From: Mesorhabditis belari
Taxonomy: Eukaryota > Nematoda > Chromadorea > Rhabditida > Rhabditidae
Assembly (NCBI GenBank): GCA_958450365.1
Contig: CAUEEP010000938.1
Coordinates: 434,001-498,000 of the forward strand
Reading direction: 5' to 3'
DNA: 64,000 nucleotides
Positions within the stretch are counted from its first letter, which is position 1. Every line of letters starts with the position of its first letter. Positions 33,901 through 44,000 of the stretch are shown piece by piece. Below the pieces are notes generated by a model that had not been told where the DNA came from, made no database searches, and saw only the letters and a program-made list of their open reading frames with translations. Both the position numbers and the translations under genes were made by a program.

Positions 33901-35792
33901 CCTTCACCCAGCCATCATCACTTTTAAGCCATTAGAGAATGAGGTGGGATTTGTTTCTGACAAGAAGAAGAACAAGGAGAAGAACAAGAAGAAGAACAAG
34001 AAGAAGAACAAGAACTCTTTCAGATCAAAGCTTTCACTTTGCACACAACGATGGGCTATGAGGAGATGAGAAATTATATTGACGTGGCTTCGGATCCGTC
34101 TTTGGCAAGTCTGGGATTAGATTCTGTAATCTGGGATTAGATTCTGTGTTTCTATAAGGGTTTCTATAGGGTTTTTGGAATGAAACTTAATTTTAGTTTG
34201 ACCTGACATCACCAATCGAGGCTCTCAAAGCGTTCACGCGACAAGTGCCCGTCTTGGTGCTATTCGATCCATTGGTAAGCATACTAAAGGCTAAAAGAGA
34301 ACGAGAAAAGATTACTGTAGTTTTTGCAAGAATACCCGTTTTTTCTGATCTGGATATTGAACGAGATTTTCAGTGTAACTCTCCATCGTTCGATCTGGCC
34401 GGACTTGCCGCTGAGGACACCGAGTACCGAAGAACAAAAGCTCGTTTCGGGACAGTTAATGGGTATTCAATTGAAATAATATTTAAACCAAAGTATGAAA
34501 AGAAACGAAAAAACTTATTCACCAATACATTATTCCGCAACTATTCTTATTTTCTCTCTCTCAGGACAAATCCCTTTTCGTTGTCTCTCTTGGCATCAAG
34601 CGGCGTCAAGCAATTTGATCGAGCACAATGGGTGCTAATCGATGTGAAAGAGGTACTCAAAAATTAAGTTATCTCAACAATTTGATTAGATAATGAGAAC
34701 CTTTTTAGTCCCTTTTTTTTAGTCCCTCTCCTATGTAATCCCATTCAATAAGGAGACGCACACGAAATTGAGAGAATTCATTGCTGATCCATCAAAACTC
34801 AGCCAACCAAGGGGTAGGTTTCAATAGAGCTTAGCACCTATTCTATTAGGTGGTTCGGATATAAACAAGCGTTGCTAAACTTATTGTTGTGAGAGAAGCT
34901 TTTAAAACATGTCTTTCTGTATTTAAAAGTACAGATCTTTTTTCTTGCTTTAGATGAATGACTTCAAATATATCAAGTTTGCGATTGGTCTATTGGTAAT
35001 CATACTAAAGGCTAAAAGAGAACGAGAGACAAGATTACTGTAGTTTTTGCGAGTTGCTTGAGAATACCCGAGATGCTTGAGAATTTTTTCTGATCTGGAT
35101 ATTGAACCTGGATACTTTACGACTTCAAACTGGGCAAAACAGCCGCGGAATTCCATTGAGATTTGGTCAAAGCATTTAGGAATGATGTATTGTCCGAAAG
35201 CCGATGCCGAGCTTGATTCCAATGCTTTTGGAACGGTGATGAAAGTCTCGAGGATGATGAACACTCTCGTCGACCTCAAGTGGTAGACAACGATACTTTG
35301 AGGGCTTAGGTCGAAATGATCGAATCAGATCGAATCAGATCCATGTCAAACGACGCGTGAACTTGCTCAATAGCTTCTATTTTCAAATTCTACCATTGAT
35401 GAGCATCTCCATGCCATTGGAAAGACGATCTGATGCGGGAAATGGCTTCCTCACGAGTTAACGTTCCTCACGAGCAGTGCAAACGCTCGTTTATATCCGA
35501 ACAACCTAATATAAGCTTGTAAATATTTCTTCAACTTTCAGAATCAACCCTTTCCGTCGAGGTGATTCGAAATGTGATTTTAGGGGAGATTTTCGAGGAT
35601 TCACATGACGAGTTCAAGCACAAGTATGGCATTTTAAAAATGCTAACATTTAAGCCGAAATTCAAATCAATGATCAACAAAAGACATTGATCTCTTTTGT
35701 TTTTTTGAAAAACTAACCTTTTCAGTGACTACCACGAGCCGGGCACTTTACCCAAACCACCATTGCACAATGAAGCTCACGATGAATTATAG
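30959..35792 (+). CDS. Redox-inactive PDI-related ER protein with HDEL
   Basis: About 17 exons. The N-terminus MAISFILFACFLKNLAFQ is a signal peptide; an ATG at 30944, five codons upstream in frame, is also possible. Exons near 32060-32545 join to a thioredoxin fold: APRFVLFYHDDGKLTN, then IADCTHNMEECYKYNVKEFP and CFKDGKLYADFDDERML. Where an active PDI has WCGHC this has YHDDG, so there is no CxxC. Later exons continue in the PDI style (GIIRGWDGVVDSVHVLF, VYHDFTKLASQNHGVYTFGT, VLVLFDPL, YVIPFNKETHTKLREF). The last residues are HNEAHDEL then stop, an ER-retrieval signal. The role is likely chaperone or scaffold in the ER lumen. The exon 3 to exon 4 junction (31430-31910) is unclear because of inserted repeats. 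The closest family member could not be settled. Confidence 0.8.
31440..31595 (+). repeat. tRNA-like element with internal duplication
   Basis: A block GGTCTTGG-GATAGTGTGTTAGAC followed by GAGTGAACCTATT is present twice (31474-31514 and 31515-31552). It is followed by a B-box-like AAGTTCGAGTCTG. It lies inside an intron of the PDI-related gene. Confidence 0.4.
31611..31708. repeat. Hairpin-forming inverted repeat
   Basis: ACAGAAAATAGGGGAACCATG on the left pairs with CATGGTTCTCTTATTTTCTG on the right around a loop of about 35 bp. Probably a small MITE, directly after the tRNA-like block. Confidence 0.7.
32733..33503. mobile_element. Mariner-like element in an intron of the PDI-related gene
   Basis: The ends TATCCAGAGTGTTCGGGAAT and (reverse complement of the right) TACAGGGTGTCCAGAAAT lead into a shared GTGGTCATCGGTTTGAGTG. 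TIR similarity extends over more than 100 bp. Bounded by TA. It also holds an inner pair of related blocks (GGGGAGCTC, TTTTTTTGATGAT). No transposase frame survives. Confidence 0.75.
33528..33602 (-). repeat. Degenerate tRNA-like sequence
   Basis: On the minus strand: CAGCCATAGTCGACTGGCTAA as an A-box/D-arm-like region and a worn B box (GAGTTCAATCAC). Directly abuts the mariner-like element. Confidence 0.35.
34846..35509. mobile_element. Mariner-like element carrying a second copy of a host intron segment
   Basis: Inverted ends of about 30 bp: TTAGGTGGTTCGGATATAAAC on the left and, reversed, TTAGGTTGTTCGGATATAAAC on the right, with TA at both edges. Inside, 34986-35105 repeats the PDI-gene intron at 34272-34362 (CATACTAAAGGCTAAAAGAG, TTACTGTAGTTTTTGC, TTTTTTCTGATCTGGATATT). 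35077-35286 is open on the plus strand for 69 codons with no known motif. Confidence 0.75.
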
Positions 35793-36935
35793 AGAAATTT
35801 TGATTACGAGTAGAATATAAAAAGTTTCATTACAAAGTGCATTCAAGAAAAAGACAGACGTTTTTGGCTAAAACTATTAAATGTAAATTTTAAAAGCTTG
35901 TTAAGCAAATTAGTGCCGCATTTTTTATATTATTCTTTCCACAACTATTCTTTCTACAATCTAAATTGCATTTCAATCGAATTGATAAATTTATTGTTGG
36001 AGTTTTACGATGGCAATTTCAGATTTTAAAAGCTATTGCCTTCATTCCGTTTCAGAATCTGCATCCAAGTTGGAGTTGCTTCGCGGACTGGTTAGACAAA
36101 CGATCCAAGCCTGTGAATCAATGATTTGAAAGTCATTATATTAGAGAAAATACAAGAAAATCTGCATCCAAGTTGGAGTTGACTGGTTCAATCCTGTGAT
36201 TCAATGATTTTAACATCATTATATTGAAGAAAAGACGAGACTGATGGTCAGAAATGTGTCAGAATGACTCAGAAATCAGAAAAGACTATTGGAAAGCGCC
36301 AACTTTTCCTCTGCAAAGTTTGGGTGTCTTTGAAAGAACGAACGAATATTCAATGATTTACTTCAAGAGCACATTTCTGACCATCCAAACAAGTCAACAC
36401 TTTTGGAAAATCTTTATTCTTATCAAGTTCACATTGCACTATGATTCGTGAACATTGCGAACAACTCAAAAAGGATAAAAAAAATGTGCATGATAGTTTT
36501 AGACGAAATGTCTTTTACGTAAAAGGTCCGGGTTCCAATTTCGAAGAATATTTGTTGCTTATTATTATTTGTTCTTATTCTCATAAAGTGAAAGTGGGCA
36601 GTGGAGGGAAAAGTGTCAGAGCTCATCATTTCTCTGCACCAAATTTACCCCCTGGAGCGAAAGGGAATATGCAATGAAAGAAAGGAATGGCAGAAGGATG
36701 GGAAAATAGAATACGAGACTGGTTTCTACTGCCAACAGTTTGACGATATATTAAGTGAGAGATTGGGAACGAGTCGGCCACAATTCTACTCGAGTTAGCT
36801 GTTTTACGATAGAATGTACTTTTTCTGGTTCAATTCTACCTTTTTATGTCTTTTTATATCTTTGCCAGTCTTAGAGATTCTTGAGAGTCTTAGAAGATAG
36901 AAGATTATGATCTAATCAATTTTGTAAACGTTTAG
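35793..36935. other. Intergenic between the PDI-related and collagen genes
   Basis: Holds two direct copies of AATCTGCATCCAAGTTGGAG followed by related sequence (36056-36160 and 36167-36240). No convincing exon. The collagen promoter should lie near the right end. Confidence 0.5.
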
Positions 36936-39289
36936 ATGAAGTGTGGTAAACTAGAGACGAACGAGAAGATACCGAACAGGCTGGCAAAGCTGGCAATTGT
37001 TCTCTCTTTGAGTTCTCTACTCTTTTTGATCTCAATGACTTTGATCATCTCGTCGGTGTTGAATGAAATGGAATTAGAATTGGATAATGTTTTTCTGGAT
37101 GTTAATGTGAGTGTAACTGAATGGTCTTTTTAGAAAAGCTTTTAGAGAGACGCGAACGAGATGTGGAGTGAGCTGATGGCAATGGGTTCAAGAGGAAAAC
37201 GACAACTGTTGCCAGCTGAATACGGTAAAAATGACTCACTCACTTAGTTGAAATGATCTCTCTTTAAAAGTAAAGCTATTCAGTCATTCAAGCAACTCAA
37301 TTAATTCTTTCAGAAGTTGTCACAGAGTACGCGATTCCTTACACAACCTCGCAAAACAGCTATCAACCAAAATACGGATATGGATATACAAAGTTGAAAT
37401 GTAAGCTAGATAGATTTTCTAGCTAGATAGATTTTCCATAAGAGTATCAGGTTGTTGTGCGGACTCGTATGCGAAACCGGGAATCAATGAGAATCTTCCC
37501 ATTTCGTACAAATGTCCACTCGGATACAAAGGACCACCCGGACCTCAGGGGTATAAAATAAGCAAAATAATAGTTTTAGCTAAACAGCTAAACAGCAGTT
37601 CCCTCTTGTCTTTCAGAGAATCCGGAGAACCAGGCAGCGCCGGAGTCCCCGGCTATCCGGGAACTCCCGCCACCAATATCTACCCTGAGACTAGGTAAAT
37701 CTTTAACGTTAAATTGTATTGATTCAATTGAGACTAAGCAGTCTGAAGTCAGCTACTTATAACTCTTATCCATCCGATCAATATGTTTCATCGAATCAAT
37801 ATGCTCAACCTCAGCTCAAAATCTGTGATGAACCTTGCCCAATTGGTCCTCCTGGGCCTTGTGGGCCTAAAGGTCAGATCTATTTTTTGGATAAGATTTT
37901 ATATCTATATATATATATGTCAATACTTACAGGTTCTCGAGGCATTGTCGGTCACAAAGGAATTCGTGGGGCTTTTGGTGAGCCCGGTAGACCTGGGAAA
38001 TCCGGAAAGTGTGGCCATCAGGTAGGCCGAGAACTTGACGTTAATAATAAGTTATTTATTGATAATCTTTTATAATATTTCAGGGAGATATCGGTCCAAG
38101 GGGAATCAATGGATTCTCGGGTCCAAAAGGTCCATCCGGTGCCAATGGAGTGAAAGGATGCAAGGGAAGTCCCGGGAGAAAGGGAATATCTGGACCAATT
38201 GGAGGTAGACATGCATTTACAATGTATTTCGCTAATAAAAGTTAATTATTACTTTATCTATGTTATTTTTCTCTTATAGTGGTTGGGCCTCGAGGGCTGG
38301 GAGGACAACCCGGTGACTACGGAGCTCCAGGAGTGCCGGGTCTTTGCGGACAACCTGGACCTAAAGTGAGCTATTGAAAGCAATAATTATCTTCTTAATA
38401 TAATTTCCAGGGTCCTCAGGGTATCGATGGTGCCTCGGGAAGTGGAGGAGCTTCGGGGAGACCGGGAAAAGACGGGCTTTATTGTCCATGTCCACCGAAA
38501 TCTCAGCAATATTCTCAACCACCTCAACAGCCATATCCGGTAGAAAAAGAGCAATTTTTCGTTTTTACAATTGGTTGAGACAAGTTTGGGACCAGTTTAG
38601 ACGTTTATTGGGAAATATTTAACGTTAAATCATGGCTTTAATTTGGATCTTATGACGATCTTGTGATTGTGCTCTAGAAAGTGATTGTGAAAGTGATTGG
38701 GCTCTAGAAAGTGATTGTGAAAGTGATTGGGCCCTAGAAAGTGATTGTGCTCTAGAAAGTGATTGTGCTCTAGAAAGTGATTGTGAAAGGGATTGTGCTC
38801 TAGAAACTCTAGTAAACCTTAGAGATTATAGATATAGAGAGATATAGAGCTTTAGTTCTCTAGACAATTTAAAATTCAGATCCCTTTCGGTCTTCAATAT
38901 GAACAAGTTGTCGGTGGTTCATCACAAGAGAATCTCGGCGTTCTTCCCGATATTCTTGGTGATTCCGAGGCCTCGTACACTGGGATTCCGCGAAAAGCCG
39001 AGGAAAATTTACCTCTGCAATCCGTTTCAGTCGTTCGTTTTCCATTCTTACTTAAATTCGTTTCTGTCTACAACTTTCACGTGCACAAAGATACTCTAGC
39101 CGTACTTCGGTGACTCGTTCACATCTGCCCCTCAACCACCTGCCCCACCACCACAAGAAATTGCCGGTAGTACAGTTTTGCCTAGAAGAAAAATTATAAT
39201 TGAACTTAGACTACATCGCTCAAAATTTTGCGAATGGTGAAGGCGTGAAGAGAGCCGATCCAAAACCGAGAAGTCCCCGCAAAAAGTGA
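36936..39289 (+). CDS. Cuticle collagen with long C-terminal extension
   Basis: About 12 exons. The N-terminus has a membrane or signal helix (LAIVLSLSSLLFLISMTLII), then EMWSELMAMGSRGKRQ, the usual nematode cuticle collagen layout with a furin-type RGKR processing site. The Gly-X-Y region is split over several exons: GYKGPPGPQG, GEPGSAGVPGYPGTP, PIGPPGPCGPKG, GAFGEPGRPGKSGKCG, SGPKGPSGANGVKGCKG, GQPGDYGAPGVPGLCGQPGP and GASGRPGKDGLYCPCP. Cysteines flank and interrupt it, as needed for trimer locking. After the triple-helix part comes a non-collagenous tail of about 110 residues: Gln/Pro-rich, then VVGGSSQENLG, PAPPPQEIA and a basic end (SPRKK, stop 39287-39289). The start ATG directly follows a TTTAG, perhaps a trans-splice acceptor. 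Secreted by hypodermis to build cuticle. Which collagen subgroup is not resolved. Confidence 0.9.
38640..38815. repeat. Tandem repeat of CTCTAGAAAGTGATTGTG units in collagen intron
   Basis: About 8 imperfect copies of an 18 bp unit, some with an inserted AAAGTGATTGGG. It lies in the last large intron of the collagen gene. Confidence 0.85.
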
Positions 39290-39646
39290 TCTCAACGACG
39301 ATTTCGATTCATCTCTTGTTTAGCAATCGTCGCTTAATCGATTGGCCTCGTTGGTCTGATGATGAAATGAGAAAGAGAGCTCGATCAAGGGATGGAAGAG
39401 AATTCGGAAATGCTGGGAACAAGGGGAGTAAGCAACAAGGAAATAATCGACATTTTGCACAAAAACCCTTTCCCAAACAGAGATTCGTCAAAACTTAAAG
39501 ATAATGAATGTGAAATCACAAATGTAACTTTATTTCCGATTGAATTTCTATTTGTTCTAAAATTCACTGTCGTTATCGTTTTATCTGAACGTTTTTTTTT
39601 ACCGTTTTGAATGTGTTCTCCCAAATAATTTTTAAGCTTTTGAATC
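39290..39646. other. Collagen 3-prime flank
   Basis: Short overlapping frames on both strands, none with a motif. Likely 3-prime UTR and spacer. Confidence 0.4.
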
Positions 39647-39806
39647 TATTGGGTTGGTGAATTGAAAACTGCCGGCTGACAATAGCCATTGTCATGTTTT
39701 GATTGATAATGATTTGTTCAAGATCATTGAGTTGATCTATTGTTTCAGCATCTAAAATCAAGATGATGATCAATCTGCCATCCATTTTCTAGAATTTCTC
39801 TAGAAC
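39647..39806. repeat. Partial mariner MITE abutting the complete one
   Basis: Begins with the same end as the following element (TATTGGGTTGGTGAATTGAA, CTGCCGGCT) but lacks its matching right end. The complete element starts where it stops, so one may have inserted into or beside the other. Confidence 0.65.
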
Positions 39807-40169
39807 TATTGGGTTGGTGAATTGAAAACTGCCGGCTATTGTCATATGTGACAGTTTGAGCACTTTCTTCAAAAGAAACCCATTTTGGTGTCAATGGAAA
39901 AGTTGTAGAGAATCAAAAATCAAGCTTATATCCAAATTTCTAAAAAGATGCACTTAGTAGTTTCGCTTAAAATGCAAGTTTTGTGAAAATTCGTAAATTT
40001 AGCATTTCTTGAAAACCAGCTTTTGCATCGTTCTGAAAATTTGGATATAAGCTTGATTTTTGATTCTCTACAACTTTTCCATTGACACCAAAATGGGTTT
40101 CTTTTGAAGAAAGTGCGCAAACTGTGACGTATGACAATAGCCGGCAGTTTTCAATTCACCAACCCAATA
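39807..40169. mobile_element. Fold-back mariner-type MITE, 363 bp
   Basis: Both outer ends are TATTGGGTTGGTGAATTGAA in inverted orientation. The inverted repeats continue almost unbroken for about 130 bp (through CCCATTTTGGTGTCAATGG and AATCAAGCTTATATCCAAA), leaving a central loop of about 100 bp. The whole would form a long hairpin if transcribed. Confidence 0.9.
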
Positions 40170-41058
40170 ATTCTAAAATAATTCCCTTTATAAAACATCC
40201 AGTTTATTCATTTATATTTGGCCAATAAATTTTTAATCAAAAACTTTACAATAGTTGACCGAAAGATTGGGGAAAAGGCAAGTGAATTTCTGGGGAAAAC
40301 ACCATAATTAATCATAAAGTCTAGCGGTCAGAAAAGAAGTACTTTCATTGCTTTGATTGCTTTGATTACCGGGTAATTAGACTGAGATTTGTGAAGATAA
40401 AATGAAAGAAAAATTTGGAAATAACAGAAAAATTAGATCAACTTTTTATTTGTTGAGATGGGGTGGAAGTAGGCAAAGTAGAAAGTACCAAAGAAAAAAT
40501 CAACTCAATAATTGTTTCAAGTTGCGTTTTCTAAAACATCTACCGTAAAATTGACCCTAGTTTTTTAACTTATATACTTTTTATAGGTTTTTGTACCTTT
40601 TTAAACCCTCATAGACTCAGACAAAAAGTCGATAGATTGAAAAAATAGAGCCAAGGTTACGGTAGTTTTTAGCTCGGTTTAGAAAACGCATTACTTGAAC
40701 TCATGTGCTCATGTACTCATATACTTGAACAGTACTCATGTACTTGAACGGTACTGATGTACTCATGTACTTGAACAGTACTCATGTACTGTAGAAGTAA
40801 ACTCTACTGTAGTTGACCCGATTTCTTATTCGGAAACAAGAAAATAAGCGAATTTCGATTGAGCAACCATGTGGGAGTGAGGGAATCTTTAGAAAATTGG
40901 CAATTCTTCAATTATTGAATAGAAATTCTTGTTTGAGAAATTTGAGAAGTTTGAGAAATTGAGCCGATAAAAAGATAATGGATATTCAAGTATACGTTGA
41001 GCAAGATATGAATGGATAAGAGTATAAAAAGCGGCGAACAGCATGAGAACCAAGAACG
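40170..41058. other. Intergenic, downstream of the G alpha gene
   Basis: No coding exon seen. 40690-40800 is an imperfect repeat of GTACTCATGTACTTGAAC. Confidence 0.5.
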
Positions 41059-44000
41059 CTACATGAATCCGACTTTCTCCATACTGAGTTTGAAAACAAC
41101 ATCGATACAAGACTCAAAAACTCGATCGATATTCCGAGTGTCGGTGGCATTCGTGAAATGGGTGTAGACCGGGCGCTCATGAGCGATCTCACCGGAGACA
41201 AGACGTTGAAAACGATCTGAGATATAGATTGATGAGGCTTCGAAAGCTTGTGGACCTGGAAATAAGGATTTTAGAAAAGCAAGGCAAAGCAGAAAAGCAA
41301 TGTTTAAGTCTCAAGTTATCAAGCCAGCACTTTTACAAAGCCAAATCAATTTTTCCGGATCAGAACCTACTTTTTGACTTCTTTGCCTTGTCTACAACTC
41401 CAGAAACCTACTTTGCCCTGTCTACAACTCCAGAAACCTACTTAACTACCTAATTTCCTAATCTCGAAACTTTAACCTAACTTTCAACAACTCACCTTTA
41501 TAGTCTTTAAAGCAAACATTGATCGGTGTATGCACAAGGCGATCCCGAAAAATATCGATCTTATTCAAGAACAAGATCATCGCCGTTTTCTTCCCGAAAA
41601 TTCGATTGTTGACGACTCGTTTAAACAAATGCATACTGTATTTGAGGCGATTCTAAACGAACGATTCTATTTAAGATGAAATTCGTTTTTTTTTTTTTTG
41701 CTTACGACAACGATTTCCCCATCGTTTAGCTTTTGATTGTAACCGGAGATTTCGGCTACGAAAAGTACACCGCTCACGTTGTCGAAACAGTGAATCCATT
41801 TGCGTTGCTCGGATCGTTGCCCGCCAACGTCAACCATTCTAAAAAGAATATATAGATACTTTATTCAGGATATATATATTCAGGACCTGAGATAAAGTGC
41901 GCTAGATTTAAGATTAAAACACATGAATTCATACACATAACACGAAAAGGGCCGATAAAAAGAAACACGATATAATATATGTAAAATGTGGGTAGCACAG
42001 ATAACGTCAAGGATCCACTAGAGCTTCAAGATCAAGATCATCTACAGATAATTTAAAGGTTTCGAGACTATTGGACTCTCTCAAAACTCTGGGGAGTCGA
42101 TTCAAAATTCTGGCAGTTCTTATTGGAAAAGAGTTATAAACAAACTTATTGGAGGTGACTGGAATTTCTAAAACGAAAGAACCTCTCCTTGAGAATGGAG
42201 ACTTTTGTGTGAAACTCTTTAATCTCTTTATATAGAGTCTCCTTGTAGATTTCAATTGGCTGTTTTCATTTTTGGTTAATGTCTTTCATTCCTTTTCGAA
42301 CTTCCTTTCAAAACCAAAAAAACAACCAATTGAACGACGATTTGTTTCATCAGAAAGGTTATTTTTCAACAGATGTATGAAAAAGAACGAAAAGACTTTC
42401 TGGGCAGCCTAATATCCAAGCAAAATCTGTGCTCATTTTAAAGATCGTGACTTCTTCGGCATTCTACAGGGCATTCTACAGGCATTCTACATTCTACACG
42501 GCATTCTACATAATTATTGCAACAAGATACTCAAGGCATTGCACACCAAGAAGTTTCACTGGAAGAAGATTTTTAAACAGAAATAGCTTTATTTAACAGT
42601 AACAAATAAGGAAACAAGAGATCATTCGATATGACCGCCTTTTGCCTTGATAACAGCCCTTAATCGGTTCGGATATGCCTCCACTGCGGCCCGAATGTCA
42701 TCTTGAGGAGTCGCCTTCCATTTTTTGGTCAAAGACTTCTTCAAGGTCAATGAGCAGACATTAGCCTCTAAGATTGCCCAAATGGAAAAGCCCATCACAT
42801 TGAGATCCGGTGAGTTTGGAGGCCATTCATCCTTGGTGATCACTGAGGGAAAGTTGGCCACACACCAGTCCTGAACCGTCTTCTTCGTGGAGGCAATTAG
42901 GCAAGAATAAAGAAGATAGAACGCAACACAACAAAAAAATGGGCAAAAAAAAATAAGAAAGCTGTTTGGAAAACGGTCTTTGAACTCTTGTTGCAATAAT
43001 TATGACGCACCCTGTATATTTACAACTTGTGCATATTGTGGAGCCCGGCGAGAGTTAATCAAAATAAACATCCCAGCTTTACTCACCTCAAGACCACATC
43101 TCTATATGGAAACTCAATCTCATTGATTCCAGTGGTCGGGATTCGAGATCTAAAACAAATCTCGGTTTCAAATCTCTCCAAATCTCTCTCTTCTTCAATA
43201 CCGTATGACATCCATTTGAGTTGGTGTGTAATCAGGAGCTCCAATTCGAATGATTTCATCAAGAAAACTGAAAAATCTCCGTTTCGCAAGTGTATAAAAC
43301 ATTGCTTTTGCAAAATTGTAGCAAAATTGTAGCAAATTGTAGCCAAAAATACAAATGTAAATGGTTACTATGTAGCCGAATCGAGAAGACTGATCTCGTG
43401 ACGTTTCGAGACAACTTCACGGATGAATTGACTACGGTAGATCCTGAATTTCAACGATTTACTGAAAATCAACGATTTACTTTAAAAGAAAAGAAAAAAA
43501 AGAAGAAAAAAGAAGAAAAGAACCAAATCTTTAACTTCTAAACGAACCTGTGAATGACGAGTGATATTTCCAATGTTAACTCGATGTCTGATGGAGCCAC
43601 AGTTCGGTAGTGATCTTGGAATCGCCGAATGTCATCCTAAATAAAGAAATTCGATCTTTAGTATTAGTTTTTCTAGTCTTAGTATCAGCTTACCTTAAAA
43701 TAATGATCTGAATCCAAGATTTTTCAAGAAACGAACTCTCGTACCTTTGCGATTTCATCTGGTTCAATCCGCAGCTCGCTAGCGCCCTCGAGAAGTTGAT
43801 TCACCGACTAAATTACTGTAAAAATTATTGGATACTATATTTCTAGACTAGTAGATAGCCCTGGATAAAACTATAGCCAAGATTACGATAGCTTTTGACA
43901 AAGTTGAAACTTGTTGAAACTTGTTGAAACTTTTAAAAGCCTTTTGCACTCACCTCAACAACATTGCTATACACAAGATATCGAAAATTCACGTAATCAA

